NCBI GenBank assembly: GCA_035550315.1 | Contig: DASZPL010000094.1 | Span: 1 to 64,000, forward strand | Direction of reading: 5' to 3' | Source of the DNA: DASZPL01 sp035550315 | GTDB taxonomy: Bacteria > Actinomycetota > Actinomycetes > JAFAQI01 | Length of the DNA: 64,000 nucleotides | In this document: positions 7,454 through 16,621 of the stretch, in pieces | Layout of the letters: each line of letters begins with the position of its first letter | Numbering within the stretch: position 1 is the first letter of the stretch | The notes under the pieces: model-generated | Told to the model about the DNA's origin: nothing | The model's input: the letters and a program-made list of their open reading frames with translations, nothing else | Database searches by the model: none | Position numbers and translations under genes: made by a program

Positions 7454-9217
7454 ATGCCCGATCCGGCCGAACTGTCACGTCGCGACCTGATCGCCGCCGT
7501 CTCCGCGGTCGGCGCTGCCGCGGCGCTCGGCATCTCGAGCAAAGCGAGTGCCGCCCCGGTGGCGGCCTCCGGGCGCGCGCCGACCGTCGCCCGAACCGCG
7601 GCCGAGCGCTCGGTTGCCCGCGCCGCGATGACCAAGCCGCACGGCGGCGACCTCGGCGCGGTCGAGCACATCGTCTTCCTGATGATGGAGAACCGGTCGT
7701 ACGACCACTACTTCGGCGCGTACCACAAGGGCCGCGGGTTCGACGACCACCCGAAGCACTCGCTCCGGTCGTTCGCGCAGTCGTATCCGGCCGGCACGGC
7801 GCTCTCACCGCGGCGGAAGCTGCTGCCGTTTCACCTGTCGGCCGATGCCGGCGAGGACTGCACCCACGACCTCAGCCACGACTGGGGCCCGCAGCACGAA
7901 TGCTGGAACCACGGCCGGATGGACCGGTTCGTCGTCACGCACACCGGTAAGGCGCTGGAGGGTGTGCCCGACGGCGCGCTGACGATGGGCTACTTCGCCC
8001 GGCGTGAGCTGCCGCTCTACTGGGCGCTGGCGGATCACTTCACGCTGCTCGATGGCTACCACTGCTCGGTGCTCGGCCCGACCCATCCGAACCGGTTGAT
8101 GTCGCTGACCGGCACCATCGATCCGGCCGGCCATCACGGCGGTCCGATCACCGACACCAGCCCCGACCCGACGCTGCGGTGGAGCTGCGACTGGCCGACC
8201 GTGCCCGAGATCCTCGAGGACCACGGCGTGTCCTGGAAGGTCTACCACCCGTCGTTTCTCGATGCGGCGCCGAAGCGGCTCAACCTGGCGCAGTACCCGA
8301 CCTGGGACCCGGTGCTCTACAACCCGAATCTCAACCCGATCGTCATGCTCGCGACCGACAACGTGCTGCCGTACTTCCGCACCTTTGAGAAGTCCGGCAC
8401 GCCGTTGCACCACAAGGCGTTCGACCCGACGTTTCCGGGCCAGTTCGGCCGCGACGTGCGGCGCGGGCAGCTGCCGAGTGTCTCGTGGATCATCCCGCCG
8501 TTGGGGTTCGACGACCATCCGTCGACGTCGCCGGAGCGCGGCCAGTGGTTCGTTCAATTGGTGCTCGATGCGCTGACCGCGAACCCGAAGGTCTGGTCGA
8601 AGACGGTGCTGTTCCTGATGTACGACGAGAACGACGGCTGGTTCGACCATGTGCCACCGCCGACGCCGTCGCGACACGCCGCCGGCGAGTGGCTGACCGC
8701 CGCGAAGATCAGCAGCAAGACCTACGGGATCCGAGGGCCGGTCGGGCTCGGCATGCGGGTGCCGGCGATCATGATTTCCCCGTTCAGCCGGGGCGGTCAC
8801 GTCGTCTCGACCACCTACGACCACACCTCCCAGCTGCGACTGCTCGAGGAGCGGTTCGGCATCCGGGTGCCCGCGATCTCGCACTGGCGCCGTATCACCG
8901 TCGGGGATTTGACGCACGCGCTGTTCCGCGGCCATCACGACGCCTCGATGCCGGCGTTGCCCCGGGTCAAGCAGACGCCGTTCACGCTGAGCGGCAGCTG
9001 TTCGGACGTCAACCAGGAGACCAACTTCGGCGGCGCGTCACCCGCGCTGCCGACCAGGCAACGGATGCCCACCCAGCACGGCACGACGGTCGCGGCGAGC
9101 CGTTACTTCAAGCCGGCCGAGACGGCGCAAGCCGCGGTCCCGCTGCGCAGCGGTCGCTCGACGGCCACGGAGAAGTCGCGGCACAACGCGCTCGCCGAAG
9201 GCCGCCGCGCCGGCTGA
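7454..9217 (+). CDS. Tat-exported phospholipase C-type phosphoesterase
   Basis: A 587-residue member of the bacterial phospholipase C/acid phosphatase phosphoesterase family. The N-terminus has a twin-arginine signal (SRRDLIAAVSAVGAAAALG) with an Ala-rich cleavage region ASAAP, so export in folded form is likely. The hallmark MMENRSYDHYFG lies near residue 77. The conserved GPTHPNRLMSLTGT and YDENDGWFDHV segments follow. It is somewhat longer than mycobacterial PlcA-D (about 510-520 residues), and the C-terminal domains of haemolytic Pseudomonas enzymes are not apparent. Its substrate (phosphatidylcholine or another phosphodiester/monoester) cannot be settled from sequence. The stop lies 1 nt from the convergent stop of the reductase gene at 9219. 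Confidence 0.92.
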   Translation: MPDPAELSRRDLIAAVSAVGAAAALGISSKASAAPVAASGRAPTVARTAAERSVARAAMTKPHGGDLGAVEHIVFLMMENRSYDHYFGAYHKGRGFDDHPKHSLRSFAQSYPAGTALSPRRKLLPFHLSADAGEDCTHDLSHDWGPQHECWNHGRMDRFVVTHTGKALEGVPDGALTMGYFARRELPLYWALADHFTLLDGYHCSVLGPTHPNRLMSLTGTIDPAGHHGGPITDTSPDPTLRWSCDWPTVPEILEDHGVSWKVYHPSFLDAAPKRLNLAQYPTWDPVLYNPNLNPIVMLATDNVLPYFRTFEKSGTPLHHKAFDPTFPGQFGRDVRRGQLPSVSWIIPPLGFDDHPSTSPERGQWFVQLVLDALTANPKVWSKTVLFLMYDENDGWFDHVPPPTPSRHAAGEWLTAAKISSKTYGIRGPVGLGMRVPAIMISPFSRGGHVVSTTYDHTSQLRLLEERFGIRVPAISHWRRITVGDLTHALFRGHHDASMPALPRVKQTPFTLSGSCSDVNQETNFGGASPALPTRQRMPTQHGTTVAASRYFKPAETAQAAVPLRSGRSTATEKSRHNALAEGRRAG

Positions 9218-9218
9218 C

Positions 9219-11186
9219 CTACCAGTGCACGCCGGGTAGGAGCCGCACCATCGCTTGCGCACCCCGCGACAGCGACGGCCGGTCGGAGCCGCGGCCGCCG
9301 GCGGCATGCGAGTCCGGGAACACGCGATAGGCGACGTGCAGCACCGCGTCGACGACCCGCGGGGCGACGGCATAGGAGATCTCGCCAAACGTTCCGAGCC
9401 GGGTGCTGATCCGCTTCGGCCGCTCGATTAGCGCCTTGACCACCAGCTCGGCCGCCTGGTCCGGCGTCCGGGTCGGGAACGCGTCGTAGATCCGCGTCGG
9501 CTTGATCATCGGCGTCCGCACCAGCGGCATGTGGATCGTCGTGAAGGTGACGCCGTCGCCGAACGTCTCGCTCGCCGCCACCCGGCTGAACGCATCGAGC
9601 GCGGCCTTCGACGCGACGTACGCCGAGAACCGCGGCGGGGCCGCCTGCACGCCGATCGAGGAGACGTTGACGACGTGGCCGAAGTGCCGTTCGGCCATGT
9701 GCGGCAGCAACGCGTAGATCATCCGCACCGCAGCGAAGTAGTTCAGCGTCATCGTGCGCTCGTAGTCGTGCATCCGGTCGTGCGAGAGCGCGACCGAGCG
9801 CCGGATCGACCGGCCGGCGTTGTTGACGAGGTAGTCGATGCCCTCGGGGGTGTCGGCGATCATCTGCTTCACCGTCGCGGCGACTGCCTCGGCGTCCGTG
9901 ACGTCACACGGGTAGACCCGGGCGGTGCCGCCGTCGGCGGCGATCTCGTCGCGCAGCGACTCCAGCTTGTCGGCACTGCGGGCCACCAGCAGCGGCACGC
10001 CGCCGTGAGCGGCGACCAGCCGCGCGGTCGCTGCGCCGATGCCGGAGGACGCCCCGGTGATGACAACGGCGCGCCCGGCCAGCGGACCACCTGGCCGCGG
10101 CCGGCGCGCTCGCATCCGGTCCAGCCGCTTCGCCCAGTAGCGCCACAGCACCGGCGCGTAGTCGTCGAGCGCCGGCACCTCGACGCCGCTGCCGGCCAGC
10201 TCGCGTTGCGTCACGGCCGAGTCGAACGCGGGGCGGAACGACAGGTGCGGCACGACCTCCGGCGGGATCGCCAGCCGGTCGAGCAGCACGTTCTCGACGA
10301 TCCGGACGCCGGGAACGGCCTGCGCGAGCGTGAGTCCGCCGAGCACCGGCTGCAGCAGCCGGCGGTCGATCGACAGGTCGAACGTCGGGCCGCCGGCCGC
10401 CCGGCTGAACGCGTTGAAGACGGCCAGCACGGGCTGCGGCTCGGGTGCCACCAGATGAAACGCCCGGCCGTCGAGGCCGTCGCGATGGATCAACGCATCG
10501 ATCGCCGCGGCGACGTAGTCGACCGGCACGATGTTGGTGTCACCGAGATCCGGTCCGACGAGTGGCAGCCACGACGGTGTCTGCGCGGCGAGCCGGGCGA
10601 TCAGCGGGAAGAGGTAGTAGGGCCCGTCGATCTTGTCCATCTCGCCGGTGCGCGAGTCGCCGACGATGATCGCCGGCCGGTAGACCCGCCACGGCAGGTC
10701 GGGCTGTTCCCGCACCAACCGTTCGGCCTCGAACTTGGTGGCGTGGTACGGCGACGGGAGGTGCTGGCCCTCGTCGAACATGTCCTCGGTGAACCGGCCG
10801 GCGTACTCCCCCGCGACCGCGACGGAGGAGACGTGATGGAAGCAACCGGCCCGCAGGTCACCGGCCAGCAATAGTGCGTCTCGGGTGCCACCGACGTTGG
10901 CCGCGTGGTTGGCATCCTCACCGGCGGTCATGTCGTAGAGCGCCGCCATGTGCACGACGTGGTCAACCTGACCGCGCAGCCGGTCGCGCTCCGCCTCGCC
11001 GACGCCCAGCAACGGCTCCGTCAGGTCGCCAATCAGCGGCTCGACCCGGTCACCGAGAGCGGCGAGCTTGCCGGCCGACTGCTCGCGGACCACGACCACG
11101 ACCCGCGCACCCTCGCGCCGGGCAAGGAGCCGCACCAGCCGCCGGCCGAGGAAGCCGGTGCCGCCCGTGACCAGATACGTCGTCAT
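9219..11186 (-). CDS. Two-domain fatty acyl-CoA reductase (AcrA1/FAR type)
   Basis: A 655-residue fusion of two NAD(P)-binding domains. The N-terminal half is an extended SDR with VTGGTGFLGRRL at residues 6-17 and active-site YHATK near 147, related to thioester/fatty acyl-CoA reductases. The C-terminal half, from about residue 370, is a classical SDR with VITGASSGIGAATA, NNAGRS and YVASK. The domain order and length match mycobacterial AcrA1 and the bacterial alcohol-forming fatty acyl-CoA reductases, which reduce acyl-CoA to aldehyde and alcohol using NADPH. A role in fatty alcohol, wax ester or envelope lipid formation is inferred. A weakly spaced GGAG precedes the ATG. No ligase or wax synthase gene is adjacent. 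Confidence 0.85.
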   Translation of the reverse strand: MTTYLVTGGTGFLGRRLVRLLARREGARVVVVVREQSAGKLAALGDRVEPLIGDLTEPLLGVGEAERDRLRGQVDHVVHMAALYDMTAGEDANHAANVGGTRDALLLAGDLRAGCFHHVSSVAVAGEYAGRFTEDMFDEGQHLPSPYHATKFEAERLVREQPDLPWRVYRPAIIVGDSRTGEMDKIDGPYYLFPLIARLAAQTPSWLPLVGPDLGDTNIVPVDYVAAAIDALIHRDGLDGRAFHLVAPEPQPVLAVFNAFSRAAGGPTFDLSIDRRLLQPVLGGLTLAQAVPGVRIVENVLLDRLAIPPEVVPHLSFRPAFDSAVTQRELAGSGVEVPALDDYAPVLWRYWAKRLDRMRARRPRPGGPLAGRAVVITGASSGIGAATARLVAAHGGVPLLVARSADKLESLRDEIAADGGTARVYPCDVTDAEAVAATVKQMIADTPEGIDYLVNNAGRSIRRSVALSHDRMHDYERTMTLNYFAAVRMIYALLPHMAERHFGHVVNVSSIGVQAAPPRFSAYVASKAALDAFSRVAASETFGDGVTFTTIHMPLVRTPMIKPTRIYDAFPTRTPDQAAELVVKALIERPKRISTRLGTFGEISYAVAPRVVDAVLHVAYRVFPDSHAAGGRGSDRPSLSRGAQAMVRLLPGVHW

Positions 11187-11222
11187 CGCCCGTTCCGCTC
11201 CGCGTGCTTAACCGTCCTCGCT

Positions 11223-11289
11223 GATCATGGCGTTACTGACCCACTAACGCCATGATCGACCCCATACCCGGTCACTAACGCCATGATCG
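11223..11289. repeat. Three copies of the GATCATGGCGTTAGTGA motif downstream of uvrB
   Basis: One copy reads forward (11223-11238, one mismatch) and two read reverse (11242-11257 and 11272-11288). The first two form a near-perfect palindrome with 16-bp arms. They lie between the uvrB stop (11307) and the reductase start (11186). The same motif occurs upstream of uvrA at 1516-1584, so the two loci share an element. Confidence 0.8.
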
Positions 11290-11306
11290 CCGTCGTGGCG
11301 GCGGGC

Positions 11307-13415
11307 TCAGCCGGGTAGGCCGGCGGCGTCCATGGCGCGGAACTCCTTCTTGAGCTCGTTGATCTCGTCGCGCAGCCGGGCGGCGAGCTCGAACTGCAGC
11401 TCGGCGGCGGCCGCGTGCATCTGGTCCTGCAGCTGCTGGATCAGCAGGGCGAGCTCCGCCTTCGGCATCCCGGCGAGGTCCGCCGCGTGCTGGCCGACCG
11501 GCGCCTTGGACGCCATGCCCGGCACCGGCGTCTTGCCGCGCGACTGGGTGCGACCGCTGCCGCCGATCAGCTCGTTGGGGTCCTCCCGGACGATGTCGTC
11601 GAGGATGTCGGCGATCTTCTTCCGCAGCGGCTGCGGGTCGACACCGTGCGCTGTGTTGTAGGCGATCTGCTTCTCCCGCCGACGATTGGTCTCCTCGATC
11701 GCGTTGCGCATCGACGGCGTGATCGTGTCGGCGTACATGTGAACCTCGCCGGACACGTGGCGCGCCGCCCGGCCGATGGTCTGGATCAGCGACGTCCCCG
11801 AGCGCAGGAACCCTTCCTTGTCGGCGTCGAGGATCGAGACCAGCGACACCTCCGGCAGGTCGAGACCCTCACGGAGCAGGTTGATCCCGACGAGTACGTC
11901 GTACTCCCCCATCCGCAGCTCGCGCAGCAGCTCCACCCGGCGCAGCGTGTCGACCTCGCTGTGCAGGTAGCGCACCCGGATGCCGTGCTCGAGCAGGTAG
12001 TCGGTGAGGTCCTCGGCCATCTTCTTGGTCAGCGTGGTCACCAGCACGCGCTCGTCGCGCTCGGTGCGGACCTGGATCTCGTGCATCAGGTCGTCGATCT
12101 GACCCTTCGGCGGCTTCACGACGACCAACGGGTCGACCAGCCCGGTCGGCCGGATCACCTGCTCGACCACATCGCCCTTGACCCGGCCCATCTCGTAGGA
12201 CCCGGGCGTCGCCGACATGTAGACGGTCTGGCCGATCCGGTCGAGGAACTCCTCCCACTTCAGCGGCCGGTTGTCCATCGCGCTCGGCAGCCGGAAGCCG
12301 TGCTCGACCAGCGTCCGCTTCCGCGACATGTCGCCTTCGTACATGCCGCCAATTTGCGGCACGGTGACGTGGGACTCGTCGATGACGAGCATGAAGTCGT
12401 CCGGGAAGTAGTCGAGCAGGGTGTGCGGCGGCGTGCCCGGGCCGCGGCCGTCGATGTGACGCGAGTAGTTCTCGATGCCGGAGCAGAAGCCGACCTGCCG
12501 CATCATCTCGATGTCGTAGGTCGTGCGCATCCGCAGCCGCTGCGCCTCCAGCAGCTTGCCGTGCTTCTCGAGATCGGCAAGGCGCTCCTCGAGCTCGGTC
12601 TCGATGCCCCGGATCGCGCGTTCCATCCGCTCCGGACCGGCGACGTAGTGGGTCGCCGGGAAGATCAGCGCGCTCTCGTGCTCGGCGATGACTTCCCCGG
12701 TGACCGGGTGCAGTGTCGTCACCCGCTCGATCTCGTCGCCGAACATCTCGATCCGCAGCGCAAGCTCTTGGTAGACCGGGAACACCTCGACGGTGTCGCC
12801 CCGGACCCGGAAGGTGCCGCGGGTGAACGCCAAGTCGTTGCGGGTGTACTGCACGTCGACCAGGCGGCGCAGCAACACGTCGCGCTCGATGGTCTCGCCG
12901 ACGTCGAGCTGCACGCACCGGTCGACGTACTCCTGCGGAGTACCGAGACCGTAGATGCAGGACACGCTGGCGACCACCACGACGTCGCGGCGGGTGAGCA
13001 GGCTCATCGTCGCGGAGTGCCGCAGCCGCTCGACCTCCTCGTTGATCGAGGAGTCCTTCTCAATGTAGGTGTCGGTCTGCGGGACGTACGCCTCGGGCTG
13101 GTAGTAGTCGTAATAGGAGACGAAGTACTCGACCGCGTTGTCGGGAAGCAGCTCGCGGAACTCGTTCGCCAATTGCGCGGCGAGCGTCTTGTTCGGCGCC
13201 ATCACGAGCGTCGGCCGCTGCACCCGCTCGATCAGCCAGGCGATGGTCGCCGACTTGCCGGTGCCGGTGGCGCCGAGCAGCACCGTGTCCTTGCGGCCGG
13301 CGGTGACCCGGCGGGCCAGCTCGTCGATCGCTGCCGGCTGGTCGCCTGACGGCTCGAAGTCGGAGACGACCTTGAACGGCGCCTGGCTAGGTCGGATCGA
13401 CGTCACGGCGGACAT
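11307..13415 (-). CDS. uvrB: UvrABC excinuclease subunit B
   Basis: A 702-residue helicase-like damage-verification subunit. It has Walker A GATGTGKSATIAW near residue 48, the beta-hairpin tip YYDYYQPEAYVP that inserts between DNA strands, and the DESH box in LVIDESHV. Helicase motif VI is IGRAARH, and the C-terminal UVR domain (ALLIQQLQDQMHAAAAELQF and following residues) contacts UvrC. The ATG at 13413-13415 lies 7 nt after coaE, so it is probably co-transcribed with rpsA-coaE. TAGGTT 9 nt upstream of the ATG could be an additional short-leader promoter. The length is normal for the family. Confidence 0.97.
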   Translation of the reverse strand: MSAVTSIRPSQAPFKVVSDFEPSGDQPAAIDELARRVTAGRKDTVLLGATGTGKSATIAWLIERVQRPTLVMAPNKTLAAQLANEFRELLPDNAVEYFVSYYDYYQPEAYVPQTDTYIEKDSSINEEVERLRHSATMSLLTRRDVVVVASVSCIYGLGTPQEYVDRCVQLDVGETIERDVLLRRLVDVQYTRNDLAFTRGTFRVRGDTVEVFPVYQELALRIEMFGDEIERVTTLHPVTGEVIAEHESALIFPATHYVAGPERMERAIRGIETELEERLADLEKHGKLLEAQRLRMRTTYDIEMMRQVGFCSGIENYSRHIDGRGPGTPPHTLLDYFPDDFMLVIDESHVTVPQIGGMYEGDMSRKRTLVEHGFRLPSAMDNRPLKWEEFLDRIGQTVYMSATPGSYEMGRVKGDVVEQVIRPTGLVDPLVVVKPPKGQIDDLMHEIQVRTERDERVLVTTLTKKMAEDLTDYLLEHGIRVRYLHSEVDTLRRVELLRELRMGEYDVLVGINLLREGLDLPEVSLVSILDADKEGFLRSGTSLIQTIGRAARHVSGEVHMYADTITPSMRNAIEETNRRREKQIAYNTAHGVDPQPLRKKIADILDDIVREDPNELIGGSGRTQSRGKTPVPGMASKAPVGQHAADLAGMPKAELALLIQQLQDQMHAAAAELQFELAARLRDEINELKKEFRAMDAAGLPG

Positions 13416-13422
13416 AGGAAGT

Positions 13423-14037
13423 TCAACCTACGCCGGCGGTCCGACATTTCAGGTCGGCCCAGACCTCGGCCACCTGCCGATCGAGCGCGGCCAGGTCTCC
13501 GGTGTTGTCGATCAGGTAGGTGGCGACGGCACGGCGCTGCTCCCGGGTCGCCTGCGTCGCCATCCGCGCGCGAGCGTCCGCCTCGGACATCCCGCGCAGC
13601 TCGGTCAGCCGGGCGAGCTGGGTCTCCGGCGGCACGTCGACCACGATCACCGCCGCGAACCGGTCGGCCGCGCCGGCCTCGACCAGCAGCGGGACGTCCT
13701 GCACCACGATCGCGTCGGGATCGCGCTCACCGGCCGCCGCGATCTGCTGCATCGCCCGGGCGCCGATCAGCGGGTGCAGGATGCCGTTGAGCCGGGCGCG
13801 GGCGTCGTCGTCGCCGAAGACCATTTCCGCCAGCCGTTCCCGGTCGAGCGAGCCGTCGGTGGCGAGGACGTCCTCGCCGAACGCCGCCACGACCTGCGCC
13901 AGCCCGTCACTGTCGGGTTCGACGACCTCGCGGGCGATCAGGTCGGAGTCGACGACGACCGCACCCAGCTCCGCCAGCCGCCGGGCGACTTCGCTCTTGC
14001 CCGAGCCGATCCCGCCGGTCAACCCGACGATCAGCAT
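13423..14037 (-). CDS. coaE: Dephospho-CoA kinase
   Basis: A 204-residue enzyme catalysing the last step of coenzyme A synthesis, ATP-dependent 3'-phosphorylation of dephospho-CoA. The P-loop GLTGGIGSGKSEV is at residues 5-17, and the D-S-D and R-E-V residues of the CoA-binding/lid region follow (VVDSDLIAREVV). The length fits the single-domain enzyme; the GrpB-like C-terminal extension found in mycobacterial CoaE is absent. It lies between rpsA (11 nt) and uvrB (7 nt) on the same strand, a common actinobacterial arrangement. I see no Shine-Dalgarno of note, so translation is probably coupled to rpsA. Confidence 0.95.
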   Translation of the reverse strand: MLIVGLTGGIGSGKSEVARRLAELGAVVVDSDLIAREVVEPDSDGLAQVVAAFGEDVLATDGSLDRERLAEMVFGDDDARARLNGILHPLIGARAMQQIAAAGERDPDAIVVQDVPLLVEAGAADRFAAVIVVDVPPETQLARLTELRGMSEADARARMATQATREQRRAVATYLIDNTGDLAALDRQVAEVWADLKCRTAGVG

Positions 14038-14048
14038 CCGGGTCGCGG

Positions 14049-15635
14049 CTACTCGGTGTCGGTCGGCTCGCCGGCGTCGCCGGCTTCGCCGTCCGCAGCC
14101 GGCTCCGTCGCCGCCGCGTCACCGGCTTCGTCCGCCGGCTCGGTGCTGGCACCGCCGGTCAGCTTGCGGCGCAACTCGGCGAGCGCCTCGTCACTGGCCA
14201 ACGTGCCGGCAGACGATGCCACCGCGCCACCGGCCGCCGACGGCTCCGAGGTGTACGACGAGGATTGCGCGGCCTCGGCTTCGGCCGCCTGCGCGGCCTC
14301 GACCTGCTTCTGGTGGGCCTCCCAGCGCTCGTGCGCCTCGGCGTACTGCCGCTCCCACTCTGCCTGCTGTGCCTCGTAGCCGGGCTTCCACTCGTTGGTC
14401 TCGGAGTCGAAGCCTTCGGGGTAGATGTAGTTGCCCTGCTCGTCGTACTGCGCGGGCATGCCGTACTGCGTCGGGTCGAAGTGGTCCGCGACGGCTTCGC
14501 CGACGGTGCCTTCGTTGGCCTGCTTCAGCGACAGCGAGATCCGCCGGCGCTCCAGGTCGACGTCGATCACCTTCACGTAGATCTCGTCGCCGACGTTGAC
14601 GACCTGCTCCGGGATCTCGACGTGACGCTCGGCCAGCTCCGAGATGTGCACCAGACCCTCGATGCCCTCGGCCACCCGCACGAAGGCGCCGAACGGCACC
14701 AGCTTGGTGACCCGGCCGGGCACGACCTGCCCGATCGAGTGGGTGCGGGCGAACGCCTGCCACGGGTCTTCCTGCGTCGCCTTCAGCGACAGCGACACCC
14801 GCTCGCGGTCCATGTCGACGTCGAGCACCTCGACGGTGACCTCCTGGCCGACCTCGACCACCTCGCTCGGGTGGTCGATGTGCTTCCAGGACAGCTCGGA
14901 CACGTGCACCAGACCGTCGACACCACCGAGGTCCACGAAGGCACCGAAGTTCACGATCGAGGAGACCACGCCCTTGCGGACCTGGCCCTTGACCAGTTGC
15001 GTCAGGAAGTTCTGCCGGACCTCGCTCTGCGTCTGCTCCAGCCACGCGCGCCGGGACAGCACGACGTTGTTGCGGTTCTTGTCCAACTCGATGATCTTGG
15101 CTTCGAGCTCCTTGCCGACGTACGGCTGCAGGTCGCGCACGCGGCGCATCTCGACCAGCGACGCGGGCAGGAAGCCGCGCAGCCCGATGTCGAGGATCAG
15201 GCCGCCCTTGACCACCTCGATGACGGTGCCGGTGACGATCCCGTCGCCCTCTTTGATCGACTCGATCGTGCCCCATGCCCGCTCGTACTGCGCGCGCTTC
15301 TTCGACAGGATCAGCCGGCCCTCTTTGTCCTCCTTCTGCAGGACCAGGGCCTCGACCTCGTCACCCACCGAGACGACCTCGTTGGGGTCGACGTCGTGCT
15401 TGATCGACAGTTCGCGGCTGGGGATGACGCCCTCGGTCTTGTAACCGATGTCCAGCAGCACCTCGTCACGGTCGACCCGGACGATCACGCCGGAGACGAT
15501 GTCACCGTCGTTGAACTCTTTGATGGTTCCTTCGATGGCGGCGAGGAAGTCCTCGGCGCTGCCGATGTCATTGACGGCGACGTGCTCAGGGCCTTGATTT
15601 GGTTCGGCGTTCTGATCGGTGACTGCTGTGGTCAT
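14049..15635 (-). CDS. rpsA: 30S ribosomal protein S1
   Basis: A 528-residue mRNA-binding ribosomal protein with four S1 OB-fold repeats at about residues 44-110, 128-195, 213-281 and 298-367, each with the characteristic G-x-V...F/L-G-A/x-F-V core (for example VNFGAFVDLGGVDGLVHVSEL). Actinobacterial S1 usually has four repeats, against six in E. coli. The C-terminal 150 residues are acidic and Ala-rich (ending near GEAGDAGEPTDTE) and probably disordered. The gene heads the rpsA-coaE-uvrB group. Its leader (15636-15764) holds a TTGACA -35-like element and a direct repeat. Confidence 0.97.
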   Translation of the reverse strand: MTTAVTDQNAEPNQGPEHVAVNDIGSAEDFLAAIEGTIKEFNDGDIVSGVIVRVDRDEVLLDIGYKTEGVIPSRELSIKHDVDPNEVVSVGDEVEALVLQKEDKEGRLILSKKRAQYERAWGTIESIKEGDGIVTGTVIEVVKGGLILDIGLRGFLPASLVEMRRVRDLQPYVGKELEAKIIELDKNRNNVVLSRRAWLEQTQSEVRQNFLTQLVKGQVRKGVVSSIVNFGAFVDLGGVDGLVHVSELSWKHIDHPSEVVEVGQEVTVEVLDVDMDRERVSLSLKATQEDPWQAFARTHSIGQVVPGRVTKLVPFGAFVRVAEGIEGLVHISELAERHVEIPEQVVNVGDEIYVKVIDVDLERRRISLSLKQANEGTVGEAVADHFDPTQYGMPAQYDEQGNYIYPEGFDSETNEWKPGYEAQQAEWERQYAEAHERWEAHQKQVEAAQAAEAEAAQSSSYTSEPSAAGGAVASSAGTLASDEALAELRRKLTGGASTEPADEAGDAAATEPAADGEAGDAGEPTDTE

Positions 15636-15663
15636 GTAGTAGGGGCTCCGGGGAACGGACAGT

Positions 15664-15706
15664 GTCGTCGGGACGCAGTGTTGTAGGAACAGCGGGTCGT
15701 CGGGAC
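15664..15706 (-). repeat. Direct repeat in the rpsA leader
   Basis: GTCGTCGGGAC occurs at 15664-15674 and again at 15696-15706, a 32-bp period, within the 5' untranslated region of rpsA. TTGACA lies just upstream in the minus direction at about 15709-15714. S1 commonly regulates its own translation, but no specific structure is recognised here. Nothing else is seen in this 129-bp gap. Confidence 0.5.
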
Positions 15707-15764
15707 AGATGTCAATGGCTGCGCCGGGGGTTCCGCGACGCGATCTTGAAGTCTAATGCGGGGT

Positions 15765-16586
15765 ATGGAGCCAGTCGAACCGCCGAAGATCATCACACCG
15801 GTACGCCGACCCGCCGGCGAGCTCGAGTCCCGCCGCGCGGCGCGCTCCTGGTGGGACACCACCGCTGACGACTACCAAGCAGAGCACGGCGAGTTCCTCG
15901 GCGACGTGGACTTCCTGTGGTGCCCCGAAGGGTTGCGCGAAGCCGACGCCCGGCTGCTCGGCGACGTCGCCGGCCGCCGAATCCTCGAAGTCGGCGCCGG
16001 CGCCGCCCAGTGCAGCCGCTGGCTCGCCTCGCAAGGCGCCCACCCCCTCGCACTCGAGCTCTCCGCCGGCCAACTGCGCCACGCAACCACCCTCGCAACG
16101 CGCACCGGCATCCCCGTGCCACTGGTGCAGGCCGACGCGGCGCATCTCCCCTTCCGCGACGAGTGCTTCGACCTCGCCTGCTCGGCGTTCGGCGCGGTCC
16201 CATTCGTCGCCGACTCCGCCGCCGTGATGCGCGAGGTCGCCCGCGTGCTACGGCCCGGCGGCCGCTGGGTGTTCTCGGTCACCCACCCGATCCGCTGGTG
16301 CTTCGCCGACGACCCCGGCCCGGACGGCCTGATCGCGAAGAACTCCTACTTCGACCGCGACGCCTACATCGAGCCCGACGAGCACGGCACCGCGACGTAC
16401 GTGGAGCACCACCGCACCCTGGGCGACCGCGTCCGCGAACTCGTCGCCGCCGGCCTGACCCTCGACGACCTGATCGAGCCCGAGTGGCCCGCCGGCCACG
16501 ACCACCCCTGGGCGCAATGGAGCCCCCTCCGCGGCAAGATCCTCCCCGGCACCGCGATCTTCGCGACCACGAAACCAACGCGGTGA
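15765..16586 (+). CDS. Class I SAM-dependent methyltransferase
   Basis: A 273-residue Rossmann-fold methyltransferase of the UbiE/Methyltransf_11 type. Motif I is ILEVGAGAAQCSRWLASQG, motif II lies around VPLVQADAAHLPF, and motif III around LRPGGRWVFSVTHP. The substrate is unknown. The ATG at 15765 is preferred over 15756 because a TCTAAT -10-like hexamer ends 7 nt before it, matching the leaderless habit of this genome; both starts are in frame. It is divergent from rpsA and convergent with polA. There is no operon partner. Confidence 0.88.
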   Translation: MEPVEPPKIITPVRRPAGELESRRAARSWWDTTADDYQAEHGEFLGDVDFLWCPEGLREADARLLGDVAGRRILEVGAGAAQCSRWLASQGAHPLALELSAGQLRHATTLATRTGIPVPLVQADAAHLPFRDECFDLACSAFGAVPFVADSAAVMREVARVLRPGGRWVFSVTHPIRWCFADDPGPDGLIAKNSYFDRDAYIEPDEHGTATYVEHHRTLGDRVRELVAAGLTLDDLIEPEWPAGHDHPWAQWSPLRGKILPGTAIFATTKPTR

Positions 16587-16621
16587 GATCAAAGCCCGAC
16601 CGGCAGGGTTACCGGCACTCC

